A stretch of 64,000 nt of DNA from Zeugodacus cucurbitae (Eukaryota; Arthropoda; Insecta; Diptera; Tephritidae). The stretch's first letter is position 1. Each line of letters begins with the position of its first letter. Below the pieces are notes generated by a model. It ran no database searches and was not told the DNA's origin. It worked only from the letters and a program-made list of their open reading frames with translations. The position numbers and the translations under genes were made by a program. The stretch is from assembly GCF_028554725.1 (NCBI RefSeq), contig NC_071667.1, positions 50,771,501 through 50,835,500 on the forward strand, given 5' to 3'. Shown here one piece after another: positions 23,787-35,011 of the stretch.

Positions 23787-24507
23787 CGAGGGCTGCTATA
23801 TATATTTCTGACCTAGGCAACACTAAGTGTTGCCAGGTGCAATCTGACATTTCCATTGGAAAGTTTAACATTTTTTAGCATAACATCACTCAGAACGTTT
23901 TGTCATTTAATCGTGAATTGTTTTATTTACAGGGAATTAAAAAATTCATCTCGGCCAAAAAATGGAATTAACTCGCGAACATTTTCGTGCGATCATTTTT
24001 CACAACTTTCGACGTGGATTATCGCAACAAGAATGCATCGATGAACTAAAATCTTTGTATGGCTATGAAGCACCATCCTATAGTACTGTGAAAAACTGGT
24101 ACAACGAATTCAAACGTGGCCGACGCTCGCTCAAAGACGAATTCCGTGAAGGTCGTCCAAAAACAGCCGCTGTGCCAGAAAACATCGATGCCGTACGTGA
24201 ACTGATAATGCAAGACCGTCATGTAATATACCTTCAGATAGAGGCATGCCTATGCATTTCTCCCACCAGCATACATTCGATATTGCATGAACACCTGGCC
24301 GTAAAAAAAGTTTGTTCTCGTTGGATCCCGCACAATTTTACAATCGCTCAAAACAAGGCTCAAAAAAAGTGCTTCGAAAATTGGTTTGAGCGCATGCAAA
24401 AGTGTATAAATCTTGATGGAGAATATTTTGAAAAACAATAAAACCATTTTTGTTGGTAAATATTTCTATTTTCATTATTAGGCCAGAAATATATATAGCA
24501 GCCCTCG
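23787..24507 (+). mobile_element. Non-autonomous mariner with intact short ORF
   Basis: The terminal inverted repeats begin CGAGGGCTGCTATATATATTTCTG and are flanked by TA on both sides. The element is 721 bp, about 0.5 kb shorter than a typical mariner of about 1.2-1.3 kb. The deletion removes the DD34D catalytic core but leaves both ends and an open reading frame. A truncated relative with a closely similar deletion is at 10146-10580, so the deleted form seems to have spread. Confidence 0.93.
23962..24441 (+). CDS. Mariner transposase deletion product: DNA-binding domain fused to C-terminus
   Basis: The frame is 159 codons. Residues 1 to about 130 are the N-terminal DNA-binding region of a mariner transposase: a first helix-turn-helix around FRRGLSQQECIDEL, VKNWYNEFKRGR, the GRP-type linker REGRPK, and a second helical part ending RWIPHNFTIAQNKAQ. 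Residues from about 134 (KKCFENWFERMQKCINLDGE) are the normal extreme C-terminus. The fusion is in frame, so all catalytic Asp residues are absent. If expressed, the protein could still bind mariner ends and might interfere with transposition; that role is inference. The start Met matches the usual mariner start region. Confidence 0.85.
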   Translation: MELTREHFRAIIFHNFRRGLSQQECIDELKSLYGYEAPSYSTVKNWYNEFKRGRRSLKDEFREGRPKTAAVPENIDAVRELIMQDRHVIYLQIEACLCISPTSIHSILHEHLAVKKVCSRWIPHNFTIAQNKAQKKCFENWFERMQKCINLDGEYFEKQ

Positions 24508-24649
24508 TATCACTCTTGGTATTCTAAATTTGAAGTTTTACATTTCTGGAATTCACTTCAAACATTTGAAACTTAATCCACTTCGGACACAAAATATTTT
24601 CTAAAACATTAATAACTTTAGATAAAATTTTGGATATTGTGCTTCTACA

Positions 24650-24712
24650 TACATAAATTGCGAGAGTATAAAATGTTCGGTAACCCCCGAACTTAGCCCT
24701 TCCATACTTGTT
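24650..24712 (+). repeat. Solo right end of dispersed hairpin repeat
   Basis: It contains AAATTGCGAGAGTATAAAATG, then GTTCGGTAACCCCCGAAC (hairpin with one changed base) and TTAGCCCTTCCATACTTGTTT. It matches the ends at 20597 and 29130. Nothing of the rest of the element is present next to it. Confidence 0.85.
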
Positions 24713-25009
24713 TCAGTCTAAATTTACTTTAAGGAAATCTCGCTTTCAATTTAAAGGTTAAAATATTTGTTCCTCAGTCTTCTTTACGGCATTTTTTAAA
24801 ATGAAGGCAGTCAATATTGCCGATAACCTATCTAGACAAATATATCTAGTGTAATGGTGTATTCTGTCCATAGACCCCAAAATGTAAATTTAGTGACCTT
24901 AAGTATATTTTTTAAAAATTAAAATTGGCTTTTATCTTCATTTCAGTCTTTTATACTGAGGTTCTTTCTAATTTTTCATTAGTCGTACTTTCGGTGAAGC
25001 AAGCGAATT

Positions 25010-25590
25010 TGCTGGAATTGATATTAGGTTTCGCGTTGGATCCCATTTGGACAGATACAGGTGGCAGTGCTGCTTGGTATGAATTACAAAGAAGACCCTT
25101 ACGTATCGACGAGGGGCTTTGAGCTTATTGTATGATACACCTTATGTCTAATCCGACAAGTTCGTATGGTTCGCCTAATGTGTGGCTATCGAAATGTTCC
25201 AACTTCTGTCTTGCGAACGTTGGACAGTGTACCCGGAAATGACTTGGTGTTTCCATCTCGCCTTCCTCCATACAGCTATGGCAGTTTGCGACCAACCTAA
25301 TCGCATGTATTTATGCCTATTTCGCAGAGTCCGGTGAGTACTCCCACTATTCCGGCAAGTTTAACATTTCTAAGTGCACACCATTCCATCGACCTCCTGC
25401 GCTCCACTTTTGGCCAAAAGGATCTCGCAACCGAACAGGTTTTAGTTGTTAGCCAGCGCTTACCTAGCTCGCGAGAAATCCAGGAATCCAGTGCTAGAGC
25501 ACAAGAGGACAATGGAACCCCGGCATTAGCAGCTCAACATATTTGTCACAGACTGAAAGCTCTTTTCCTTTCTTTTTTCTATTTTTGAAC
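25010..25590 (-). mobile_element. LINE 3' fragment with RNase H-type C-terminus, family B
   Basis: Minus-strand translation includes SSCALALDSWISRELGKRW, TTKTCSVARSFWPK, VGVLTGLCEIG, HSCMEEGEMETPSHF and FARQKLEHFDSHTLGEPYELVG. These belong to the C-terminal region after RNase H in non-LTR retrotransposons. The same series is found on the plus strand at 56610-57115, so they are two copies of one family. It is broken by frameshifts and has no RT domain. Confidence 0.8.
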
Positions 25591-26914
25591 AATATTACCT
25601 AGAGGTTAAATCATTGCATTATAATCTCATTTATTGTTGTCTTTTCTGTGACTTTCTTATGTACATACATATATACAAATCAGCTTTATTTTTGGTTCAT
25701 TTCTACTATTTTCTTTGGAAGATCTTTAACAACACTGGTAAATTTCAGCTTAGAGAAATTTTCCCAATTTCATTGGAATTTGGCAGATTTCCGTTTCGAT
25801 GGGTTTTGAAAAAGAAAACTCGAAAAAAATAAGTGAGTTTCATAATTTTAGCGAGTATTATTTTGCGACTCACTTCCGATAGAACGGCGCTTGTATCTAA
25901 GCTTGTGTTTATCAATTTCTAGCCTAACAATGTATACCGAATATTATCGTTGTAATGCCCTTAAATGAATGCGATGGGACAATTATAAGTCCAGCACGTT
26001 GAAGACGATAAAAGAGAAGCGTACAAATGTGCATTCCTTTGCAACTGGTGGGTTGAAAGCGGATGCATGTAAATGCCGTTAAAATCTCATTTACACCACA
26101 TTGATAATAAAAGCAACAACATCAATGGAACGTGACAGAGGATTTTCAACGACGGTCAACAGCAACACGTTAAGCTTCCACGAATGAACAATTCTACAAA
26201 CCCCAAGTGCATCCAAGTGCAATGCAATAGCTCAACAACGAATGAACAGGGGTTTAAGTATCAGTGTAACAACAACAAAATTCCTCTATTTTCCTAGCAA
26301 CCAAATGCTGAACGGTTGGCGTGTTGCTGCCACACAACAGTACATATGTATCAGGTGACCTCACAACGCATTGCGAGGAATCGGACATTGATATACCTAT
26401 TTTGTATGTCTGTTTGTGTTGGTTGTTATGCTTTCTGTTACAGTTCTGTTTACGTTCGACTATGTTGTCTGTCTATACCTCGACCGAAAGGGGATTTTTG
26501 TTTACAAACGCAATACCATAAAAAAATGTCCAACAACAAATAAGTTTGCTCAATAGAGCAAGCAAATATTTTTTTATCGTCGTTATTCCATCTTTCGCCA
26601 GACGCTTGTTGATCCGCTTAGCGACAGGTCCCCCAAGGGAAGAAGATTACACGACTGTGTTTTTAACCTACAATAAAGACTCGATGTGAGAAAATGTTTA
26701 CATCTTTTGCTTTAGTAAAAATAAAAAAAAATAGTTGATTTTAGTATTTATAAAGTATGTTCGCAAGTAAATTAAGGGTTTATCGCATAAATTATATGAA
26801 AATTAAAATACATTCATATATCCATGGTTTTAGAATATAGTTTTTTTATAACCCTAAAATTTCAAGGGCTCATTACTCATTAATTAAATTCCCTTCAGAA
26901 TCGCTCTTAAAATT
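25591..26914. other. Intergenic or intronic DNA, nothing recognised
   Basis: No element termini or domain-bearing frames. The part 25980-26560 is more balanced in composition, but its open frames overlap in two phases and have no known motif. Confidence 0.5.
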
Positions 26915-27640
26915 AGTACGACCCTTCATCAGAAGTTGCCCTTTATAATCCGGAGATTTGGTAACACTAGTATTGCAATCTGTTAACTCACAGCTTTATC
27001 GTAAAGTTTGACATTTTTGGTGTTACATAAGTATGTATACAGAACGTTTTGGCATATGAGTACAGTAACTAAAAATTTCATCTTGGCGCATTTATTTTTT
27101 ACCCAGCAACCGTGCATCGATGAGCTTAATTAAAATTTGGCCAGTGTTTATTGATTGTATGGTAAATTAAATCTAGGTTGTAGATCACTCCAATTCGATA
27201 TTCGTAAAGGATTCGTCCAAAATCAGTTGTTGTTCCGGAAACTATTGATACTGTGCCCAAATGGTGTTGCTAGATCGTCATGTGATTTAGTATTCTATGA
27301 AAATTTGATTGAAGAAAAAATTCATGATGGATCCCACACAATTTGTGCTACACAACCATTGGTTTGCGAGTTGCCTTTCAGGAAATTAGGAAAGAAATCT
27401 GGAAAACCAACCGCCGAAGACGGTTCACTCTTCACCACGTCAATGCAAGCACTCGAAACGTGGATTTGATGTGCCTTCTACAGTATAGTCCTGACTTGGA
27501 AAAAATAAACTAAAACGTTTTCAACATTTTTCGACACCTGAAGAGGCGGTTAATGCGTTCAGAATGCATATTTTGGAAATAACTCAAACAGAGAGGCAAT
27601 TGGTCCAAACGCATCCATGGGATTTTCGATGATTTATATA
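26915..27640 (+). pseudogene. Decayed mariner transposase remnant
   Basis: In changing frames it reads WIPHNL, VAFQEIRKEIWKTNRRRRFTLHHVNAS, NVDLMCLLQYSPDLE and HLKRRLMRSECIFWK. These correspond in order to the catalytic half of a mauritiana-type mariner. The second catalytic Asp (usually HHDNAS) has become Val, and there are several deletions and stops. The flank 26930-27080 resembles a mariner 5' untranslated region. Confidence 0.78.
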
Positions 27641-27654
27641 TTTTTATTTTTTTT

Positions 27655-29130
27655 TATACTCTCGCAACCTGTTGCACAGAGTATAATAGTTTTGTTCACA
27701 TAACGGTTGTTTGTGTCACCAAGAAATATAAGAGTTAGATATGGGGTTATATATACATAAATGATCAGGATGACGAGTAGATTTGAAATCCGGATGTCTG
27801 TCCGTCCGTCTGTCGGTCCGTTCGTCCGTCCGTCTGTCCGTGCAAGCGATAACTTGAGTAAAAATTAAGATATCTTAATGAAACTTGGAACACGTATTCC
27901 TTGGCACCCTGAGGACGTTGCTTTCGAAAAATGGCAAAATCGGTCCACTGCCACGCCCACAAAATGGTGGAAACCGAAAACCTATACAGTGTCATAACTA
28001 AGCCATAAATAAAGTTATGAAAATGAAATTTGGAACATAGGATCCCTTTAGTGAGGGGCACATTTGGATGTAATTATTTTGGAAAAGTGGGCGTGACCCC
28101 GCCCTCAAATAGGTTTTTTGTATATAATTCGCAAACCAATAAAGCTATATAAGCCCACCTCCCATACAAAGGTTAGGTTGAAAATTACTAAAAGGGCGTT
28201 AACTCACTAACGAGAAACGTCAAAAACACAGTCCAAAAATGAAAGAAATGGGATAATAACCACGCCCACCTCCCATACAAAGGTTAGGTTGAAAATTACT
28301 AAAAGGGCGTTAACTCACTAACGAGAAACGTCAGAAACACCACATTTTACATAAGAAATGGCAGAAGGAAGCTGCACTGAGATTGTTTTACAAAATGGAA
28401 AATGGGCGTGGCGTCGCCCACTTATGGGTCAAAAACCATATCTCAAGAACTATTCGACCGATTTCAATGAAATTCGGTATATAACACTTTCTTGACACCC
28501 TGATATGGGCGAAATCGGTTCACAACTACGCCTACTTCCCATATAATTCAATTTTGAATTCCATATGATTCGTTCGCTTTATAATGTATTCATAAGGAAC
28601 CAATGAAGCTAGCGGAATAAAACTTTGCACAAATACTGTATTTGAGCTGTGACATCACTTGTGGAAAAATTGTCAAAAACGGACCATGACTTTTCAAGGC
28701 CCCTGATATCGAACATGAAGAACTCAGTGCCTAAGGTTAATTTTTCACCGAAAATATAGGTAAATCCCTCAGATATTTTAATGTAATTCATTCCCTCTGA
28801 ATTTTTTTCTTATAACAGTTTCTCTCTGTACCTGAAATGGTAAAAATCGGGTCATAACTTCCCCAAGATCCCATATACCTAATTATAAGTAATATTAAAT
28901 TAAGTGAGCGTATAGTCTTCGATACGTTGTATCTTGGTGGTGAAAACGAGTGAAATCGGTTTAGGAATTACCTCAGTCCCCATATACTATTTATGATGAT
29001 TTTCGTTATTCTATTGAACTTTATACCAAATATATGGGTCGACTTGTGTTATCTTTATAAAATTACATCATTAAATTGCGAGAGTATAAAATGTTCGGTT
29101 ACACCCGAACTTAGCCCTTCCTTACTTGTT
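27655..29130 (+). repeat. Complete copy of dispersed hairpin-ended repeat (family R)
   Basis: The left end TATACTCTCGCAACCTGTTG folds on itself (TATACTCT pairs with AGAGTATA, GCAA with TTGC). Its first 13 bases recur inverted as TTGCGAGAGTATA near 29075. Beyond that the right end adds the hairpin GTTCGGTTACACCCGAAC and the tail TTAGCCCTTCCTTACTTGTT. The interior has GTCCGTCC runs near 27800, repeated CACGCCCAC phrases, and an internal direct repeat (CCCACCTCCCATACAAAGG at about 28157 and 28265). It has no convincing ORF. Other copies: 10025-10145, 14946-20597, 24650-24712 and 30455-30767. Confidence 0.82.
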
Positions 29131-30454
29131 GTTTTAAAATTCCGAATTATAAAATGCAACCTTCGTACAAAAAAGTCAAGTTTGGGCGATTCAAACATTA
29201 CATACTCAATGCTAATTGTTGGGTTAAAGGGATGAAAATAGATTATGCCTTGACCAGATGTCCGTTTAGTTATTATCTAGAAATTATGATTGTATATCCC
29301 TCTCTCAGTTAGTTAGATTATATTGGATACCCCACATATCCACTATGAAATATTCTCCCATAATTTTACTAAAATATATATATGTACATATTTCCAGCTG
29401 TCAAAGAACTATATGTGTAAAGTTTTTTATCAGATCAAATCAAATAAGAGTCCAAAAATATTCGGCGTCATACCTGTATTGTCCAATTTCGATATTAATC
29501 CTTCTCTGAGGCCAAAATACGTGTAATTATGAGTAAATTTAACGTTTCTTAATTCATCCTTTAAGAAATCTTTCTTATTTTAATGAAGTATTGTATAATA
29601 CAATCATTTGGCTTTTTAGGTAAATAAATAACAACAAATATGTAAATCCTTCTGATGAGCGAAATATAACAGTAAATATTCTTGTTTTCCATATTTGATA
29701 ACAAAATCATTAAAGCTAATCATAATCGCTAAATAACATTAAATCTATTTTAATACCATCAAATAATTCTAGAACTCAAACACCTCAGAGTAATTTAATT
29801 AACGAAATTATAAAAAATCTATTTTGGCGCTATAAAATATTTTTTTATTTTTCAATAAACACTACACACATGCATACACATTTCTAAATTAGCAATTTAA
29901 TGGATCATATAAAATTATAATAAACACACAAAGTAATTAGACTAATAGCATATTTAGATAAACGCTCAATAGGGTAAAGCAGGTATGTACTATGGTGAAT
30001 CGGTGGAAAATTGCTCATATAATATTTATGCTAATTTCCCTATGAACTATAAAAATTTAATTACTTCATTATACTTATCATACTCGCATACAAACATATA
30101 TGGATATGAGGTTTATTAGATGGGTTTATACATGCAATTACACACACATTGGCGAGCTGGCATATTTATTGAACAATTAGAAGTCTTTACTGTACGTGTG
30201 CACAAATTGCAATATCCCGATAGCAGCAATTAACGCTTAGTGCAGTCAGCGTAAAGAGCAAGGAAAGCGGATGAGTTCACTCATCATTTAAACGAAGTAC
30301 GTCAATACTGATAGTCCATTAACACCGAGGTGGTGTGAGTTTATTAACTGGCTGAGGACTCAAACCACAGTTATATCTATATAAATATAGTGTTCCAACA
30401 TTTTCGTAAATTTTGGAAAAACAAACTGGCATAAAATAAAAAAGTGTGTAACCA
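29131..30454. other. AT-rich intergenic or intronic DNA
   Basis: No gene, element terminus or structured RNA recognised. Very AT-rich between 29540 and 30120. Confidence 0.5.
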
Positions 30455-30767
30455 AATATTTTGTACCCTCGTAATTTATTTATGTAATTTGATTATTAGA
30501 AAAAACAATTTGACCCATTTATTTGAGATAAAGTCCACTAGAATAGAGAAAGTCATTAAATATAATAGATGGGGTTTGGGGTAATTCCTGAATATGTTTT
30601 TATCCATTTTCGCCACCAAGCTACATTTCCCAGATGAGAAGATTATATAATTTTGATAAGTTATATCACATATTAAGCGATAAGGAGCTATAAGAAGTTA
30701 TGACCCGATTTCACCCATTTCTTTTTCTGGCACACCGACACCTTATTAGAAGAAAACGATTTCTTCC
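30455..30767 (-). repeat. Decayed fragment of dispersed hairpin repeat
   Basis: Reverse-complement alignment to 28790-29090 of the complete copy is visible: the TATTTGAGATAAAGTCCACTAG, GGTAATTCCTGAAT and AAGTTATGACCCGATTTCAC phrases all have counterparts. It is cut off on the right by an RTE 5' fragment. Confidence 0.7.
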
Positions 30768-31195
30768 GTTCTTTTTGAATGGCGGTGATATCAATCTTGA
30801 GTTGTATAAGGGCATCAATCAGCTGGGCATAGGCACCTTCCTAAATAAGGGTCCGGACATTCCATTCCCTCAAATCGTGATTCTTATAACGTTTGCAGGC
30901 GTCGTCATCGAAAGTGGGCTTTCTCACCCGAGGTTATCTTTGATCTTTCATTGGCGAGGTTTTTTATGTGGTGGATCCCAAACCCTATGCACAACCATAG
31001 AAGCGGGATTTGCCTTCTCACATTATTTAGCCTCCAATCGGATGTCTGTTGGCTTCGCAGAGAATACTTGGTCTCAAACCGGATGTCGGGAGCTGCTTGA
31101 ATCACATACAAAATAATTGTTTCTGGTCACTCCCAATTCAATGGCAGTGAGAAACTTTCCTCACTTGCGAGAACTTCTATATATGACCCCATCCA
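30768..31195 (-). mobile_element. RTE 5'-end fragment, diverged
   Basis: The reverse complement matches the first 430 bp or so of the intact RTE: GGATGGGGTCATAT at the 5' end, TGAGGAAAGTTTCT, TTGGGAGTGACCAG, AGCAGCTCCCGAC, and the beginning of the coding region near GGAATGTCCGGAC. It has no 3' end, which is unusual for a LINE insertion and implies later deletion or recombination. The plus-strand 138-codon frame here is an antisense shadow. Confidence 0.82.
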
Positions 31196-33004
31196 AAGCG
31201 CATTTTAAATTTTTATACCAATCAGAGTTCAGTCGATTCTCTATTGTTAGCTGAAACTTTAAGATACAATTTCAATTTCTATTTGAAACAGTACTTGGTG
31301 AATTCACCTTATACCTTCGTCATACGAAATGAGACTGAATCTTCCCATATCCCTGGAATCCAGTAATCCGAAACTATTTTAGGCTCTTAAAATATAGCAA
31401 AATTAGTATAAAATACAGAGGTGACACAGAATTGAACCCAAAGTTTTTAATTACATATTCCAATAATGTAATGACTGCAGCTGGCTCATAATGGCCTACG
31501 GTGTTTTTATTGCATTCATTGCCTATGGAGTGGCTCACCTCCCAAGCTCAACAATATTTTAAAGAACTTAGCACACCTCGACTTCCATATTGTGTACGGA
31601 TGTGTCTTTAAGTGTTAATTCCACAAATATTTACAGTCAAATGACATAACTAAGATTCTTCTCACCAGTTCAATGAAATTTGTACAAAAGCACAGCCGCT
31701 GCTATGCCAGTTGCTTGTGCTTCTTATCCTTGCACTTTGCTGTTATTACTTCCGTAAGATTTCACCTTACAAATAACGCCAGCAGCGGCGGTGAGCTCAC
31801 ACAATAAATTCCCACTGGCACATTATGCAAGTGTGGGCTCGTAATAACCGTCTCGGTTCGCAAAGTCTAGCATGGCTTTTGTTATTGTTGCACCTTTTGT
31901 GTTTTGGCAATTTGCTGCGCTCGATTATTTTTGTTACGCCATCTTGTTTATGTCATCCTTATGTTTGTACTTTCACCTATTACTATTTGTTTTTGCCACA
32001 AGGAAACGATTTGCAATGTCTACAATTGTTACAATCTTTGCAGAATTGTGTTTATTTCGTTCGCTTCGTTGGCATTCGACTCACACATTTTCACTTTTTT
32101 CTTCGTTTCATCCTGGTGAATGTAAATTAGCTTACTTCTCATATTTATATTTCGCCCATGGTGCCTTTAATCTGTAACTAAGGAGTTCAAGGCAATTACT
32201 TGTTGCTAATCAAGTTGCAGATTGAAATGTAAATTTAGAGAGTATAAGACGATTTTAAAGTCCGTTGCAACAGAGTGCAGTTTTGACAATTTTGTTAATT
32301 TTTTTGCAATTTTTTGCTGGAAAGCAATCCACATCGAATGCTCTGCATAATTGTTAACCTCAAACGTGTCTGGAAAATATCCAGAAATGTTTAAAAACAT
32401 TATTGAATGAAGAATAAATCGAACTGATATATATACTTGCTAGACTTTTCGAGAACATTTTTAGCTCTGCTAGATACTTTTTGGTCTTATTCCCCACTCA
32501 TGGGGCACTTCAACCGATCTTCAAAGATAAAACGAGCAGAGTTCTCAACATATTCGACTACATATGCATATTGCGATCGACGAAAGATCAGTAACAGATT
32601 ATTTCCTTCGGATGTGGTACTCCCACTGGCTCTATTACATTAAAATAAACAAATCAGAAAGGAGAATCATTTCTCCTTTCCCTCGTTGTCAAGTCTTGTT
32701 CACATTTTGATGCACTATAATAAATTATGGGAGCTGGCCCTTCTTGCCAACAAACTTCCCCTTGATAAAACTCAGAACTCTTTGAGTTGCCTAGACAATG
32801 TACATTTACTGTTCACACTAAACCAGTGAAATTCCATTCAACATGCTGACACCTTCGGTATTGTACTAACCTAGAATGAATGAAGTGTGGAAGATGACGA
32901 ATCACTTGTGTTCATCTATACGTTCGCACGCCAAATTCATCAATAAATTTACGAGCAAACAAACTGTATGAAGACAGAAGCTCGCTCTTATGATCCAAGC
33001 TCAC
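31196..33004. other. Intergenic or intronic DNA
   Basis: No gene recognised. Three overlapping plus-strand frames near 31830-32177 are hydrophobic and rich in Phe, Leu and Cys because the DNA is T-rich. They overlap in all three phases, which argues against coding. Confidence 0.5.
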
Positions 33005-33545
33005 CTTCCTCCAGCACACTGGGAGTTCCCACACTTGTAAGTCTGTGTGAGGTCCATTGATCGGGTTCTCAGATAAAAGGCCAAGAAAATCATTGGGGAA
33101 TCTTGCAAGTTATTTCTAGAATTACGATTTAGATTAGAAGATCTCACTGGGACAGTTATGAGCACTGTCCTTTGTGATACCAAAAACTTACCAAGGCCCT
33201 TAGAATTCAACAAATCGCTTAAAATCTATTACAAACTTCTTCAGTCGACTAATGTCAATTCTAGCCAGTTCGCCAGGTTTTCCGAAGGTGTGACAACCAG
33301 TCTGGCAATTGCTGGACATTGGAGGAGGAAATGCTGAAATGATCCCACTTCTCGTTCCTATAAACAGCATTGGCAACTTGCATCTGCCAGGATCCCCTGT
33401 CTGACCACATGTGTTATCGAAAAGTGTCCAGTAATAAAAGTCTGGTGGTCTAAAGGTACTATTGATTAAGAGCTCACCCACCCGCACCTTCCGTCGGACC
33501 TTCGATCCATCCGTGAAAAGGCTTACTGCACATCTTCTCTAAACC
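33005..33545 (-). pseudogene. Decayed LINE C-terminal fragment
   Basis: On the minus strand the sequence begins SLFTDGSKVRRKVRVG, like the first RNase H motif. After an apparent internal deletion it continues to HTFGKPGELARIDISRLKKFV, which resembles the C-terminal segment in the family B LINE at 25010-25590 (HTLGEPYELVGLDI). The intermediate RNase H motifs are missing. The assignment rests on short motifs only. Confidence 0.55.
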
Positions 33546-35011
33546 TTTACATAAGAAAAACTAAATCAAGCGATTAATATCAATTAGTATTTCGATTTTC
33601 ACAGTACTTTAATAATCCCACAGGATCAAGATTGCTACCACTCACAAAATAATTTACTTAAATGGTACATCTCGATAGTTGCTAAATAGATCTATGCAGC
33701 ATTTTTCCAGGATCTTCGTTACTTTTCTTTAATTTTTTTCGACTTAAAGTGAATTAAACATTTTTTCTCAAACTTCTTCTTTACACATGATTTGAAATAG
33801 ATGTACATATAAACATACATTGACTTTCTGCAGATTTTTATAACCTCTCGTACCCCTACAGTCATTGAAACTTCGTCTGAAGCACTTAAAATTAAAAAAA
33901 AAATTAAGCTAAACGCTTCCCAAAAGCTTACCTAACAAACACATGCTGTGAGTGTACAGGAAGCAACAGGGAGGTAAAACTCGTAAACATTGCAAATGCA
34001 AATCACTTAGACAGAAGACAAGACAATCATTTGCAGCAAAGAATAAATTCTCCAAAGAGTAGCTGGGCGCTTATTTATGACCTCACAGCTAACATTTCGG
34101 CAGAAATACGAGTAAAATTTGTCATTTGGCAGGACATGGAAATTGGTGAGTGATTGCTGTGTGCAATTAGATAATGAGAAAACCTAATCAACTCGATGAG
34201 ACGGCGAAGGAAAGCAACGTAAAATCTAAAAGTAAGAAGACCGATGGATAATCGAAATTTACAAAATTTGAAAGAAGGTTTGATGTGACGAAGTGTTGTA
34301 AATTAGTTAATTTTTAAAGTAGAGGAAAGATATCTAGTGGAATTCGAAATTCATATGAGTCATTAAATAGCTAAGTCATTCCTACGCCAGTAGGTTTATC
34401 TTATGCCTTCTTCTGAATCTTCTACTAAGCGCCACATTAGCCTTGTCAAAAGACGGGACATTGTTTAGACAATTCACTAAAAATTTTCCATGTTCAAATG
34501 TATCGATATCACCTAAAACCTTGTGTATCTCATTGATTTCTTATTTGCTTTATTAACTGCCAGATATTTCACAAGTCTATTGCAAAAAAGGCTCTTGCAC
34601 CCCAGGAAAATTTGTATCACTTAACATTTTCCACGTTTTTTATTCCAATTAAACATTGCTACAGTTCATTGACCCCCATAAAGGTTTGTTTCAGTTTGAG
34701 GGGTCACATAAGGGCGATTTTATTTACATTTTGAGATGTCTCGTGAGGCCAAGCCAGTGATAAAGTGAAGTCAAGTTTGTTAAATATATATGGGGTAAAA
34801 TGAAGTCAATCTGGGGTCTCGAGAGTTCAATCTAGGGATATTGTGAGGCTAAAGAAGTTCTAGACAAGAATTAAGGGATATTTAGTTACCCGTAACTTCA
34901 GACCAATTTAGAGGTTGGGTAAATCGGTCCATTAATTACTCCAGGAGCATATATAAATATATGAGAAATATTAATAAAGAAGTCCGATATATACAATCAT
35001 TTATGATGCAA
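33546..35011. other. Intergenic or intronic DNA, nothing recognised
   Basis: AT-rich DNA without coding frames, element ends or structured repeats that I can support. Confidence 0.5.

Noticed and set aside
27655..29130. Dispersed repeat as a Helitron
   Set aside because: There is a hairpin near the right end, but no CTRR terminus or 5' TC with A/T target was seen.
30700..31116. 138-codon plus-strand frame
   Set aside because: It is the antisense of an RTE 5' fragment joined to dispersed repeat sequence.
31825..32177. Three overlapping hydrophobic frames suggesting a membrane protein
   Set aside because: All three phases are open because the DNA is T-rich and stop-poor; that is not coding evidence.
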